Source: Burkholderiales bacterium (GTDB lineage Bacteria > Pseudomonadota > Gammaproteobacteria > Burkholderiales > Thiobacillaceae). From it: a DNA stretch of 15,093 bases. The position numbers and the translations under genes were made by a program. The stretch is from positions 1 through 15,093 of the forward strand of contig SXTL01000030.1 in assembly GCA_005790965.1 (NCBI GenBank). Direction: 5' to 3'. Positions 7,433 through 14,800 of this stretch are shown here, in pieces (the first letter of the stretch is position 1; every line of letters starts with the position of its first letter). Under the pieces are notes generated by a model that was given only the letters and a program-made list of their open reading frames with translations, was not told the origin of the DNA and ran no database searches.

Positions 7433-7456
7433 AAAATCCGGCGCAAGCCGGGTTTT
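7433..7456 (+). terminator. Rho-independent terminator after the cold-shock gene
   Basis: CCGGC-GCAA-GCCGG forms a stable stem with a GCAA tetraloop, flanked by AAAAT on the left and GTTTT on the right. These extend the stem and supply the U-run. It lies 20 bases after the cold-shock stop codon. It should end most transcripts there, leaving infA to read-through or its own promoter. Confidence 0.75.
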
Positions 7457-7509
7457 GCGACAAGTCCTCTATCGCCACCCCACCCCATCTCTCCCCTCTG
7501 AAAGAATCC

Positions 7510-7779
7510 GTGGCCAAAGAAGAGCTTATTGAATTTGAAGGCGTTGTAACCGAGGTTCTCCCCGATACACGCTATGTCGTGACCCTGGAAAATGGCGTTA
7601 CGATCATTGCCTATGTCGCCGGCAAGATGAAGATGCACCGCATCAAGATTATTCAGGGTGACCGCGTCACTGTGCAGATGTCTCCGTACGACCTTACCAA
7701 AGGCCGGATTCACTTTCGCCACAAAGACGCCAACGCTGCACCACGGTCTCCGCAACAAAAGACCTACAAGCGTCGCTAA
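7510..7779 (+). CDS. infA: Translation initiation factor IF-1 with C-terminal extension
   Basis: IF-1 binds the ribosomal A site of the 30S subunit with IF-2 and IF-3 during initiation. The OB-fold covers residues 1-71, with MAKEELIEFEGVV, VTLENG, MKMHRIKIIQGDRV and SPYDLTKGRIHFR all typical. The gene starts with GTG; the conserved MAKEE terminus fixes this start although the ribosome binding site is weak. At 89 residues it is about 17 longer than the usual 72, with a basic tail ending KTYKRR. Tails of this kind are known from the second IF-1 of many betaproteobacteria, so this may be a paralogue rather than the only infA. No obvious promoter lies in the short gap after the terminator. Confidence 0.95.
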   Translation: MAKEELIEFEGVVTEVLPDTRYVVTLENGVTIIAYVAGKMKMHRIKIIQGDRVTVQMSPYDLTKGRIHFRHKDANAAPRSPQQKTYKRR

Positions 7780-8004
7780 TCACACCGGCTCCCGATCAGG
7801 ACCGGAGCAACCATCCCGTCCCGTGCTTAACCCCAGGCTCGCCCAATCACACAACGCATCCACGGGCCAGGCAATCACGCGAAAAACCCGCAGCAGCGGC
7901 AAAGCCATATCGGCTTCACACACCGACTGCCGCACTCCGGTGCGATGCCAGGCCCAGGCCAGACCCAAGGTCAGGTACATAATCATAAACGCCGTCACAG
8001 ACAT
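7780..8004 (-). CDS. Small hydrophobic protein, function unknown
   Basis: This 74-residue frame begins with a hydrophobic segment (about residues 4-18, AFMIMYLTLGLAWAW) followed by His-Arg. A second, weaker hydrophobic stretch lies at about residues 37-55, and the tail is polar. It could be a small inner-membrane protein. In favour of a real gene, GGGAG lies 6 bases before the ATG and the frame fills the gap between infA and the WYL regulator exactly, its stop touching the infA stop. No family is recognised, and chance cannot be excluded at this length. Confidence 0.5.
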   Translation of the reverse strand: MSVTAFMIMYLTLGLAWAWHRTGVRQSVCEADMALPLLRVFRVIAWPVDALCDWASLGLSTGRDGCSGPDREPV

Positions 8005-8068
8005 CACTCACTCCCGCAATAAAGACCCCCACACGGTAGCGACCCTCAGTCTCACCCGATGAGCCTGA

Positions 8069-8088
8069 TACACGATTTTGTGTAGAAT
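8069..8088 (+). promoter_or_regulatory. Candidate promoter and dyad before the WYL regulator gene
   Basis: TACAC and GTGTA form an inverted repeat around GATTTT at 8069-8084. It overlaps a -10-like TAGAAT at 8083-8088. The box ends only 6 bases before the ATG at 8095, so transcription would begin at or near the start codon, giving a leaderless mRNA. No Shine-Dalgarno sequence is present, which agrees. The dyad would suit autoregulation. No good -35 is seen. Confidence 0.35.
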
Positions 8089-8094
8089 CTGCGC

Positions 8095-9090
8095 ATGGAT
8101 CGCACCGAGCGCTTTTACAAGATCGATCAATACCTGAGCGAAAGCCGCTCGGTATCCTTTTCCGATTTGCAGGGACGGCTCGAAGTCTCGCGTGCCACCC
8201 TGACCCGCGACCTGGCCTATATGCGCGATCGCCTCAATGCCCCCCTCATCTTCGACCGGGAATTGGGTGGTTACCGTTTTGACCGCTCGGCCCCCAAGAC
8301 CGGCGGCCAATACGAATTGCCCGGCCTGTGGTTTTCGGCCCAAGAAATCCACGCCCTCCTCACCATGCAGCACCTGCTTGCCCAACTCGATCGCGGCGGT
8401 CTGCTGGGCGGCCACATCCAGCCCCTGCAGGCCCGTCTTGCCGCCCTTCTGGGTTCGGCCGACGACACCGCACTCGATGTTGCCCGCCGCATCCGCATCG
8501 AGACGGTCGGCGCCCGCGAGTACCAACTGGGACACTTCCAGGCCGTTGGTTCCGCCCTGCTCCGCCGCAAGCGCCTGCTGATCGACTATCACGCCCGGGG
8601 CAACAACAGCGTCACGCGGCGCGAAATCTCTCCCCAACGACTGGTGCACTACCGCGACAACTGGTATCTCGACGCTTGGTGCCACCTGCGCGACGGCCTG
8701 CGTGCCTTCTCGGTCGATGCCATCTTGCGCGTCGAAATCCTCGAAAAAAAGGCCAAGGAAGTCGGGCCGCGCACCCTCGATGAGCAACTCGGCTCCAGCT
8801 ACGGCATCTTCCGTAACAAGGCTGCTCACCAAGCTATCCTCGTCTTCAGCGCCGAACGCGCCCGCTGGGTCCGCAACGAACGCTGGCACCCACAACAAAA
8901 AGGCCGCAACCTGAGCGACGGGCGCTATGAACTGACCCTACCCTATGCCGACGACCGCGAGCTGCTCATGGATATCCTCAAATACGGTGCCGATTGCAGC
9001 GTAATCAGCCCCCCTGAACTGGTTGCGCGCGTCCGCACCGAGGTCGCCCGCCTCGCCCGCCACTACAGTAACCCCGCTATCCCGGGATGA
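8095..9090 (+). CDS. WYL-domain transcriptional regulator (YafY/DeoR-type HTH)
   Basis: A 331-residue regulator. Residues 1-60 form a DeoR-type helix-turn-helix (FSDLQGRLEVSRATLTRDL as recognition region). The WYL domain has the literal Trp190-Tyr191-Leu192, and the C-terminal part from about 245 fits the WCX extension, with a late YGADCSVISP segment. WYL proteins sense ligands, often nucleotides or nucleic acids, and control stress, DNA repair, phage-defence or CRISPR loci. No such locus is in this window. It is followed 66 bases later by the sulfotransferase-like gene on the same strand, so it may control that gene and the convergent pair beyond it. Confidence 0.9.
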   Translation: MDRTERFYKIDQYLSESRSVSFSDLQGRLEVSRATLTRDLAYMRDRLNAPLIFDRELGGYRFDRSAPKTGGQYELPGLWFSAQEIHALLTMQHLLAQLDRGGLLGGHIQPLQARLAALLGSADDTALDVARRIRIETVGAREYQLGHFQAVGSALLRRKRLLIDYHARGNNSVTRREISPQRLVHYRDNWYLDAWCHLRDGLRAFSVDAILRVEILEKKAKEVGPRTLDEQLGSSYGIFRNKAAHQAILVFSAERARWVRNERWHPQQKGRNLSDGRYELTLPYADDRELLMDILKYGADCSVISPPELVARVRTEVARLARHYSNPAIPG

Positions 9091-9156
9091 AATCCACCCT
9101 CAGCACGGCCGGCGGCTGGCCCTACCTTGGCCTTCCTTGAGTCCAATTTACGACCC

Positions 9157-9876
9157 ATGCAACGCATCTTCCTTTTAAGCCATATGCGCGCCTTCACCAG
9201 TCTGGCGGGACATATTCTTGGCTCGCACCCGCAGATCAACGGCTATTATGAGATGCACATCAGCTATGCGGATGCGGCGGCACTGGACCGCCAAATCACA
9301 GTCTTTCAAGAAAACGATATTCTCAAACCCAACAGTCGTTATCTGTTCGATAAACTCCTCCACAACGACTACGCGCTGAAGCTAGAGCGGCTTCACCTCA
9401 CAAACCCGAAGACCCTGGTCTCGCTGCTGGAGCCGGAACAGACCATCAAGAGCATCGTTGACCTGTTCGCGCAAAAAGCGGCGGATGATCCATACGCCTC
9501 GCCCGCGGGGGCGGCGAACTACTACCGCAAGCGAATCCAGGCCCTTGCCGACTTCTGCCGCACCGCCCACTCGCCCTATCAGTACTTCGATGCCGAGCTC
9601 TTTCAGCATGGACCGGAAAGACTGCTGCCCAAATTGGCGGACTGGTTGGAACTGGACTCGCCCCTGAGTGAACACTACCAAATCTTCAGCCAGACCGGAA
9701 AACCCCGCAAAGGCGACTCCTCCGTACACATTCACAGCGGCAAGATCGACAGGACACCCGTGACCTATCCGCATATTGCGCTACCGGAATCGTTACTCGG
9801 CGAGGCCAGAACAGTGTATGAGCGCTGTCGGCGCGACCTTCTTAACCGGGCTGCGGATGCCCTCACCCTCACTTAG
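9157..9876 (+). CDS. Sulfotransferase-like protein
   Basis: A 239-residue cytoplasmic protein whose N-terminus (RIFLLSHMRAFTSLAGHIL, then GSHPQINGYYEMH) fits the PAPS-binding phosphosulfate loop of the sulfotransferase family, where a short strand is followed by a Ser/Thr/Arg-rich loop and a GSHP segment. The loop here, SHMRAFTS, differs from the common PRSGTT form. The ATG at 9157 places this loop at residues 7-14; a longer start (TTG at 9127) is unlikely. No clear ribosome binding site is seen. The stop codon overlaps that of the convergent glycosyltransferase-like gene. It would transfer sulfate from PAPS to an unknown acceptor. The family is likely, the substrate unknown. Confidence 0.7.
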   Translation: MQRIFLLSHMRAFTSLAGHILGSHPQINGYYEMHISYADAAALDRQITVFQENDILKPNSRYLFDKLLHNDYALKLERLHLTNPKTLVSLLEPEQTIKSIVDLFAQKAADDPYASPAGAANYYRKRIQALADFCRTAHSPYQYFDAELFQHGPERLLPKLADWLELDSPLSEHYQIFSQTGKPRKGDSSVHIHSGKIDRTPVTYPHIALPESLLGEARTVYERCRRDLLNRAADALTLT

Positions 9877-11759
9877 AACAGGCTGTCCCAGACCGCTCGT
9901 TCGGTCCGATACGCCCGCAAAGCGGCGACGATCTGCCGTTTACGCCGAGCCCGATGCACCTCCGACTGAACCTGCTGCCAAGCCGGCGCAGATGCGCCGA
10001 AATTGCGCTCGATGTTATTAATAAACGCCTGCACCTGCTGCAAAGCGTCCGTGAGTTCGGGGGCCCGCAGCCACCAGGCTCCGGCCCCAAACACCATGCT
10101 ATGCAACTGTCGGTTCGCGCTGACGATGGCGTCATGTTTTTGCCGGTACAGCGCCAACAGATCAGCCTCCTTGCGGGCAATGACAGCCTCGATCTCCGCC
10201 TCGGCAAAGGGCTGCCGCACATCGCTCTGCTGAACCAGTTCTTCGGTCGTAAACAGCATCAGGTCACCAAAGAACTGCCGCTCGAATTCGTCGGCCAAAT
10301 CAACGCCGCACAGATCCTGGTCCAGTTCTACGCCGGGGCGGAAATCGTCTTCCAGCCCGGCTTCCGTCGTACGCCGGTGCAGATTGGGCAGATTACAAGT
10401 GGCGAAGCGCGGCCCGATCTCGGCCGCAATCAGGCGCCCCGCCGTGGGGCCGGACATGCGCAAGCGCAAATGCCCGAAGGGGATAAGGTATTTCAGTCCT
10501 GCATAGTTGACCGTGTAATTGCCGGGATACACCGTTCTCGCTGGGTGGAGCTGGGTAAAGCCCGCGCCGTAGGAAAACCAGGTCTTGCGCGTCAGGTGTT
10601 CACCGAAGAAAAAAGCCTTAAGGCGAGACGCGAAACCCTGTAGGCAGGCGGTATGGTCATGTGCGCCCGGTAACGGGCAGGGATAAGGGAAGGCCTCCGC
10701 CTTCTGCGCAAAGCCAAACAGACCGGCGAGGTCATGGTAGGCGGCCTCTCCGGCAGGCGGCCCCTGCCAGCCGTGAAACTGGCAGGCCTGAGTACCGGCC
10801 AAGGCGGCAAGGCGCTCAAAAAAAGCCGTGACATCGGCCAGAAAATTGGCCGTCATCACTGAAGGCGAGACGGGGGGGTCGCCCACCAGCTTACCGGTGA
10901 GCATGAGCGTGTCAGTGTGACGGAAGATCCAGTCGATAGCGTGGAAATAGTTGAGCGCATACACCGCTTCTTCGCCCAATTCAGTGCGCCGGTTCACACA
11001 AAAATGTTGATCACTATCGACCAGGTAGTACAGCGTCCGCTCCTTGTCCTTAGTCAACTGCAGGAACTTCAGGTAGCAGAGATTACGGTTAGCGGCTTGA
11101 CCCTTGCGCTGGAAGTTGTCTTCGCCTTGGGTGGTAAGAAGGTTGCCAAGATGCGTCCGCTTTTCGGCCGGAATAGCCTGTAGCAAGGCAAATTGTTCGG
11201 CCAGTCCCAGATAAATGACCTGCAAACCACGGCCACAATATTCCTCCACCAAGGCTTGGTGACGGCGAATATTCAACTCGCTACGACTGTCCTCGGCCAC
11301 TACAATCTGGATCCAGGTCCAAACCCCATCGGTTCGGCCCCCATAATCAAACGCCGCACAGATCTGATAAATACTTTCCAGACACGCCCGCAGGTGAGGG
11401 GGGCGGTCCGCAACCGGAATCCCCAGAATGAAGCGATGGCGCCTAGCTTCACCCTGGCCCTGTTCCTGTCCTTGCTCCTGCTGCCGGATACAGGCCTCCT
11501 GCTCCCGAAACAAGGCCTGATAGGTAGCCAGGAGGGAATGAAAGTCCGCCTTGGCTGACCACATGGCCTGTTCCAGCAAAGGGAAGCAGCGCTCATAGAG
11601 ATCAATGCGCGTCCTAAGGGACAGCGGGTCAGCGGCCGCGGCCAGCGCCTGTAACTGGGCTTCGAGGTCGGCCAAACCGGGACTAGCAAACGGCCATTGT
11701 GCAAGGCATTGCGTCAGAGGGTTGGGCGTGCTCACGGTGTCGTTACGGCCATTGCGCAC
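9873..11759 (-). CDS. Large GT-A-like glycosyltransferase, substrate unknown
   Basis: A 628-residue protein without signal peptide or membrane segment. An alpha-helical N-terminal part ends in a Gln/Glu/Gly-rich linker (about 86-105). From residue 109 it reads like a GT-A fold: RFILGIPVADRPPHLRACLESI, then IVVAEDSRS (152-160), then LVDSDQHF with a DSD (248-250) in the place of the metal-binding DXD. The long C-terminal part is not recognised; its end (from about 580) is basic and helical. GTG at 11759 is taken as the start; a second in-frame GTG at 11735 is possible. It follows the thiamine-diphosphate enzyme gene by 26 bases and is probably co-transcribed with it. The glycosyltransferase call is a fold-level inference. 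Confidence 0.6.
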   Translation of the reverse strand: MRNGRNDTVSTPNPLTQCLAQWPFASPGLADLEAQLQALAAAADPLSLRTRIDLYERCFPLLEQAMWSAKADFHSLLATYQALFREQEACIRQQEQGQEQGQGEARRHRFILGIPVADRPPHLRACLESIYQICAAFDYGGRTDGVWTWIQIVVAEDSRSELNIRRHQALVEEYCGRGLQVIYLGLAEQFALLQAIPAEKRTHLGNLLTTQGEDNFQRKGQAANRNLCYLKFLQLTKDKERTLYYLVDSDQHFCVNRRTELGEEAVYALNYFHAIDWIFRHTDTLMLTGKLVGDPPVSPSVMTANFLADVTAFFERLAALAGTQACQFHGWQGPPAGEAAYHDLAGLFGFAQKAEAFPYPCPLPGAHDHTACLQGFASRLKAFFFGEHLTRKTWFSYGAGFTQLHPARTVYPGNYTVNYAGLKYLIPFGHLRLRMSGPTAGRLIAAEIGPRFATCNLPNLHRRTTEAGLEDDFRPGVELDQDLCGVDLADEFERQFFGDLMLFTTEELVQQSDVRQPFAEAEIEAVIARKEADLLALYRQKHDAIVSANRQLHSMVFGAGAWWLRAPELTDALQQVQAFINNIERNFGASAPAWQQVQSEVHRARRKRQIVAALRAYRTERAVWDSLF

Positions 11760-11785
11760 GAGTCCAGAGATCCGGTCATGGGCAT

Positions 11786-13453
11786 CTAGCGGCGTGCGGA
11801 ATAGTTCGGGTAGGCGTCCTGATCCAGCATGATCTCGATAAGGTTAACGCCGCGCATGAAGTCAAGCGTCTCCAGTTGCGCCAAATCGGTCCCGCGCGCC
11901 AAACGCCGATGCGCAATGCCAAAGGATTGGGCCAGCAAGGCGTAGTCCGGATTAATGAAATCGCAGTCAATGAAACGGCCGCTGTAAAGGTAGTGCTGGT
12001 TCTTGCGGATGAGGCCCATGGTACTGTTGTTGAAGAGGACGATCGTCAGCGGAATGCCATAATTCACCGCCGTCATGATCTCCATGGCGCACATCTGGAA
12101 GCCGCCGTCGCCAAGGACGGCAAACAGCGGTTGCCTGAGCGTACAGCCGGCCCCAATCGCCGCTGGAACCGCATGGCCCAGCGAGGAAATACCGGTATTC
12201 GGGAAAAAGTGATCCCGGGAAGAAACCCGGTAAAAATTCTGCGCAAAGACGATGTTGTCATCAAACATCGCCAAACCATCGGGAAAGCGTCCCTCCAACC
12301 ACCGGTAGAAGGCGCGCACATGGTCAAACTGATGATTAAAGATGGTCGTGCCGGAGGCCTCGGCCGTGGCCTGAAAGTTAGTGATGAAGGCCGCAATATC
12401 CACCGCCGCTTTGGGAGGTAGATTTTCTTTCACCAAGGCCTCATTCAGGGCCGCTAGATAGACCCCCAGGTCTGCCTGCACGACGAGATCAGCACGAAAG
12501 ACCTTTTCCAGTTGCTGGCTGCTGTTATCAACCTGGATACGCTGTTTTCCCGCCAACAAGCTGCCGTCCCAGGCATAACTGGTGCGCTCGTTAAAGCCGG
12601 CCCCGAGCACCAGCACCAAATCGGCTTCCTGCTCCAAATAGCGCATGGCGTATCCACTGGATGTGACACCCAGACTGCCCAGCGCTAGGGGGGAACGCTC
12701 GTCGAAGACCCCCTTAGCCTTGAGGCTACTGGTGACCGGAATATGGAGTCGTTGGCTGATGTCGGCCAGCGATTCCTGAGCGCCGGCGCGCAGGCAACCG
12801 TGGCCCGCCACCATAAGTGGACGCTGCGCGGCCTGGATCAGAGCCACGCTTTTGGCGATGGCTTGTGCGCTAACCCCGTACTCGCAGCCGGTAGCGCCCA
12901 GAGCCACCTGCTCCAGAAGAGCGTCATCCACCTCTTCCTTCTGGATATTGAAGGGAATGCTCAAGACGACCGGACCGGGCCGTTCCGAACGCAGCTGCTT
13001 GGCCGCCTGTTGCAGCACGGTCGGCAGGTAATCCGTGCGTTCGATCAGTTTGTGGTAGCGCGTAATACCGGCAAACAAGGCCACCTGATCGATGCTTCCC
13101 CCCTCGCCGGAGCTCTCCTGCAAACCCCCTTTGCCGAAAAAGCGCGTCGCCGTTTCGCCGGTAATAACTAGGATTGGCAAACTGTCTGCGTAGGCGTTGG
13201 CGATCCCGGTCACCAAATTCGTCGCACCGGGTCCTGCCGTGGTAATACAGGCGCCGATACGCCCTGAAGCACGCGCGTAACCCCCTGCCATAAAGGCCGC
13301 GCCTTGCTCGTGCTTGGCCAGTACGGTGCGGATCGTTGAACCAAACAGTTGGTCATAGACCGGCAGAATATGCGCACCGGGGATACCAAACACCGTATCA
13401 ATCCCCAACCGCTCCATGTAGCGGAAAAGCAGTTCTGCAACCGTGATCTTCAT
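11786..13453 (-). CDS. Thiamine-diphosphate-dependent enzyme, acetolactate synthase family
   Basis: A 555-residue three-domain enzyme. The N-terminal pyrimidine-binding domain has FGIPGAHILPVYD and the cofactor-activating Glu49 (KHEQGAAFMAGGYAR), then TTAGPGATNL. The middle domain spans about 200-340. The C-terminal domain has the Mg-diphosphate motif from GDG (448-450) to Asn475-Asn476, followed by STMGLIRKNQ. This architecture is shared by acetolactate synthase, sulfoacetaldehyde acetyltransferase, oxalyl-CoA decarboxylase and related enzymes. No regulatory ilvN gene is next to it, and its partner is a glycosyltransferase-like gene, so routine branched-chain amino acid synthesis is doubtful. 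The reaction cannot be read from the sequence. The ribosome binding site is poor. Confidence 0.88.
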   Translation of the reverse strand: MKITVAELLFRYMERLGIDTVFGIPGAHILPVYDQLFGSTIRTVLAKHEQGAAFMAGGYARASGRIGACITTAGPGATNLVTGIANAYADSLPILVITGETATRFFGKGGLQESSGEGGSIDQVALFAGITRYHKLIERTDYLPTVLQQAAKQLRSERPGPVVLSIPFNIQKEEVDDALLEQVALGATGCEYGVSAQAIAKSVALIQAAQRPLMVAGHGCLRAGAQESLADISQRLHIPVTSSLKAKGVFDERSPLALGSLGVTSSGYAMRYLEQEADLVLVLGAGFNERTSYAWDGSLLAGKQRIQVDNSSQQLEKVFRADLVVQADLGVYLAALNEALVKENLPPKAAVDIAAFITNFQATAEASGTTIFNHQFDHVRAFYRWLEGRFPDGLAMFDDNIVFAQNFYRVSSRDHFFPNTGISSLGHAVPAAIGAGCTLRQPLFAVLGDGGFQMCAMEIMTAVNYGIPLTIVLFNNSTMGLIRKNQHYLYSGRFIDCDFINPDYALLAQSFGIAHRRLARGTDLAQLETLDFMRGVNLIEIMLDQDAYPNYSARR

Positions 13454-13594
13454 TGCCGAGCGGAAAATCCTTGTTCAATTGGGCGCCTATTGTAAAGGAA
13501 GGCTACAGCCTTGGCTGTGCGCTTTGACCCTGCTCAATGACAGGATGGGTAGACGCCCGTGATACTGGCCGCGTTCTATTGCACGGCTCATATC
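13454..13594. other. Divergent intergenic region with a short dyad
   Basis: This gap separates the leftward thiamine-diphosphate gene from the rightward FmdE-like gene. ACAGCC and GGCTGT form a perfect inverted repeat with a 2-base centre at 13505-13518. On the minus strand a TACAAT about 17 bases further on could be a -10 box for the thiamine-diphosphate gene, with the dyad over its -35 region. No convincing rightward promoter is seen. Confidence 0.3.
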
Positions 13595-14218
13595 ATGGCA
13601 AATCCACCAACTCAACCGGCCTTTTTCGCGACCGTCCAACCCATCGTTCTACATGATGCCCTGGCGGAACTCCTCGGTGCATCCCCCGATGGGCGCATCG
13701 AATATACCTATGCAGGTGCGGTAGCCCTCGCCGGTCACTCCTGCCCCACGGTCGCGGGGGCTTGGCTAATGACCACGCGGGCACTGGTCCATCTTTACCC
13801 GGAGGGTCTGCCGGAACGCGGCAATCTAAGCGTTGATTTTCGGGACGCCCAAAAGGCCGGTACCACAGGCGTGGTCGCTGCGGTGGTTAGCTGGATCACC
13901 GGCGCCGCCGGCGATGGCGGCTTCAAAGGTCTCGCCGGCAGTCACGCGCGGTGCGGACTCCTACGGTTCGAAGTGGCGATGCAAGGGCAGTTCCGTATCC
14001 TGCGCCGCGATACCGGTGTTGGGGTTGAATTGGATTACCGCCCAGAGCGCGTCCCGGCCCAACCGGAAATGGCCGAGCTCATGGGCGCCATCAAGTCTGG
14101 GACAGCCAGTGCCGAACAGCGCCGAGCCTTTGGTGAAGCTTGGCAAGATCGCGTGCGCCGTATCCTGGTCGAAAACGGAAACGACCCGGATCTGGTCACA
14201 CTCACGCCTTCGGTCTGA
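13595..14218 (+). CDS. FmdE-like protein
   Basis: A 207-residue protein resembling the FmdE domain named after an accessory protein of formylmethanofuran dehydrogenase. Seen here are an upstream His20, the Gly-His-x-Cys-Pro element (His48, Cys50, LAGHSCPTVAGAW) and a later stretch AAVVSWITGAAGDGGF followed by Cys120. These match the family layout of a GHxCP motif followed by a TGxTxGxGN-type element, and suggest a metal site. No formylmethanofuran dehydrogenase or molybdenum genes are nearby, so the role is unknown. ATG at 13595 is chosen; a GTG at 13559 would add 12 residues. The 3' end overlaps the convergent phosphatase gene by 17 bases. Confidence 0.65.
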   Translation: MANPPTQPAFFATVQPIVLHDALAELLGASPDGRIEYTYAGAVALAGHSCPTVAGAWLMTTRALVHLYPEGLPERGNLSVDFRDAQKAGTTGVVAAVVSWITGAAGDGGFKGLAGSHARCGLLRFEVAMQGQFRILRRDTGVGVELDYRPERVPAQPEMAELMGAIKSGTASAEQRRAFGEAWQDRVRRILVENGNDPDLVTLTPSV

Positions 14219-14699
14219 TCTCCTGACCGATCCTCGCCCGAATCACCTCCAGCAAACCGATTCCGGCGTCTTCGACCATATTCAGCACATGGTCGAAGCC
14301 CTCCGCCCCGCCGTAGTAGGGATCCGGCACCTCGTGATCCTGCCATTGGCTGGAAAAACTCAGGAACAAGCGCACCTTGTGGCGATGCTCGGCCGGACAT
14401 TGCGCCTGCAAATCGGCCAAATTGCTGCGATCCATGGCTAGAATGAAATCGAATTCGCCAAAATCGGCGACGGCTACTTGCCGCCCGCGCAACTCGGTCA
14501 AGTCATAACCGCGCCGACTGGCCGCGGCCTGGGCGCGTTGATCCGGCGCCTTGCCAATATGCCAAGCGGCGGTGCCGGCTGAATCGATGCTAATGACATC
14601 ACTCAAACCTGCGGCCGCTACCTGAGCGCGGAACACACCTTCCGCTGTGGGCGAGCGACAAATATTCCCCAGACAAACGAACAAGACCTTACGCATCAT
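14202..14699 (-). CDS. Low-molecular-weight protein-tyrosine phosphatase
   Basis: A 165-residue phosphatase of the LMW-PTP/arsenate reductase superfamily. The P-loop VCLGNICRSP gives nucleophile Cys9 and Arg15, and the general acid is Asp126 in VPDPYYGG. SAGTAAWHIGKAPD is a further family signature. It would dephosphorylate tyrosine (or act on small phosphoesters) in the cytoplasm. The DPYYGG form of the acid loop fits phosphatases rather than arsenate reductases. ATG at 14699 starts MMRKVLFVC; the next ATG (14696) is equally good, and upstream in-frame codons are not conserved in appearance. No exopolysaccharide kinase lies in view, so the partner is unknown. Confidence 0.93.
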   Translation of the reverse strand: MMRKVLFVCLGNICRSPTAEGVFRAQVAAAGLSDVISIDSAGTAAWHIGKAPDQRAQAAASRRGYDLTELRGRQVAVADFGEFDFILAMDRSNLADLQAQCPAEHRHKVRLFLSFSSQWQDHEVPDPYYGGAEGFDHVLNMVEDAGIGLLEVIRARIGQEIRPKA

Positions 14700-14800
14700 C
14701 AAACACATCTGAAACAAACGGGACGATTTTACGGGGTTTGGCGTCGCGCGGCAGCATGGCAAGCCCTTATGCCAGAGAATTCCTTGCGCCCCGCGCCCGC

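Noticed and set aside
7195..7758. Minus-strand open frame of 187 codons
   Set aside because: Covers the cold-shock gene, its terminator and infA on the opposite strand; those two genes are certain.
8008..8898. Minus-strand open frame of 296 codons
   Set aside because: Antisense to the WYL regulator, whose HTH and WYL motifs are clear. The antisense product is a low-complexity shadow of a G+C-rich gene.
8095..9090. CRISPR or phage-defence locus suggested by the WYL regulator
   Set aside because: No repeat-spacer array and no cas, restriction or toxin-type gene is visible in the window.
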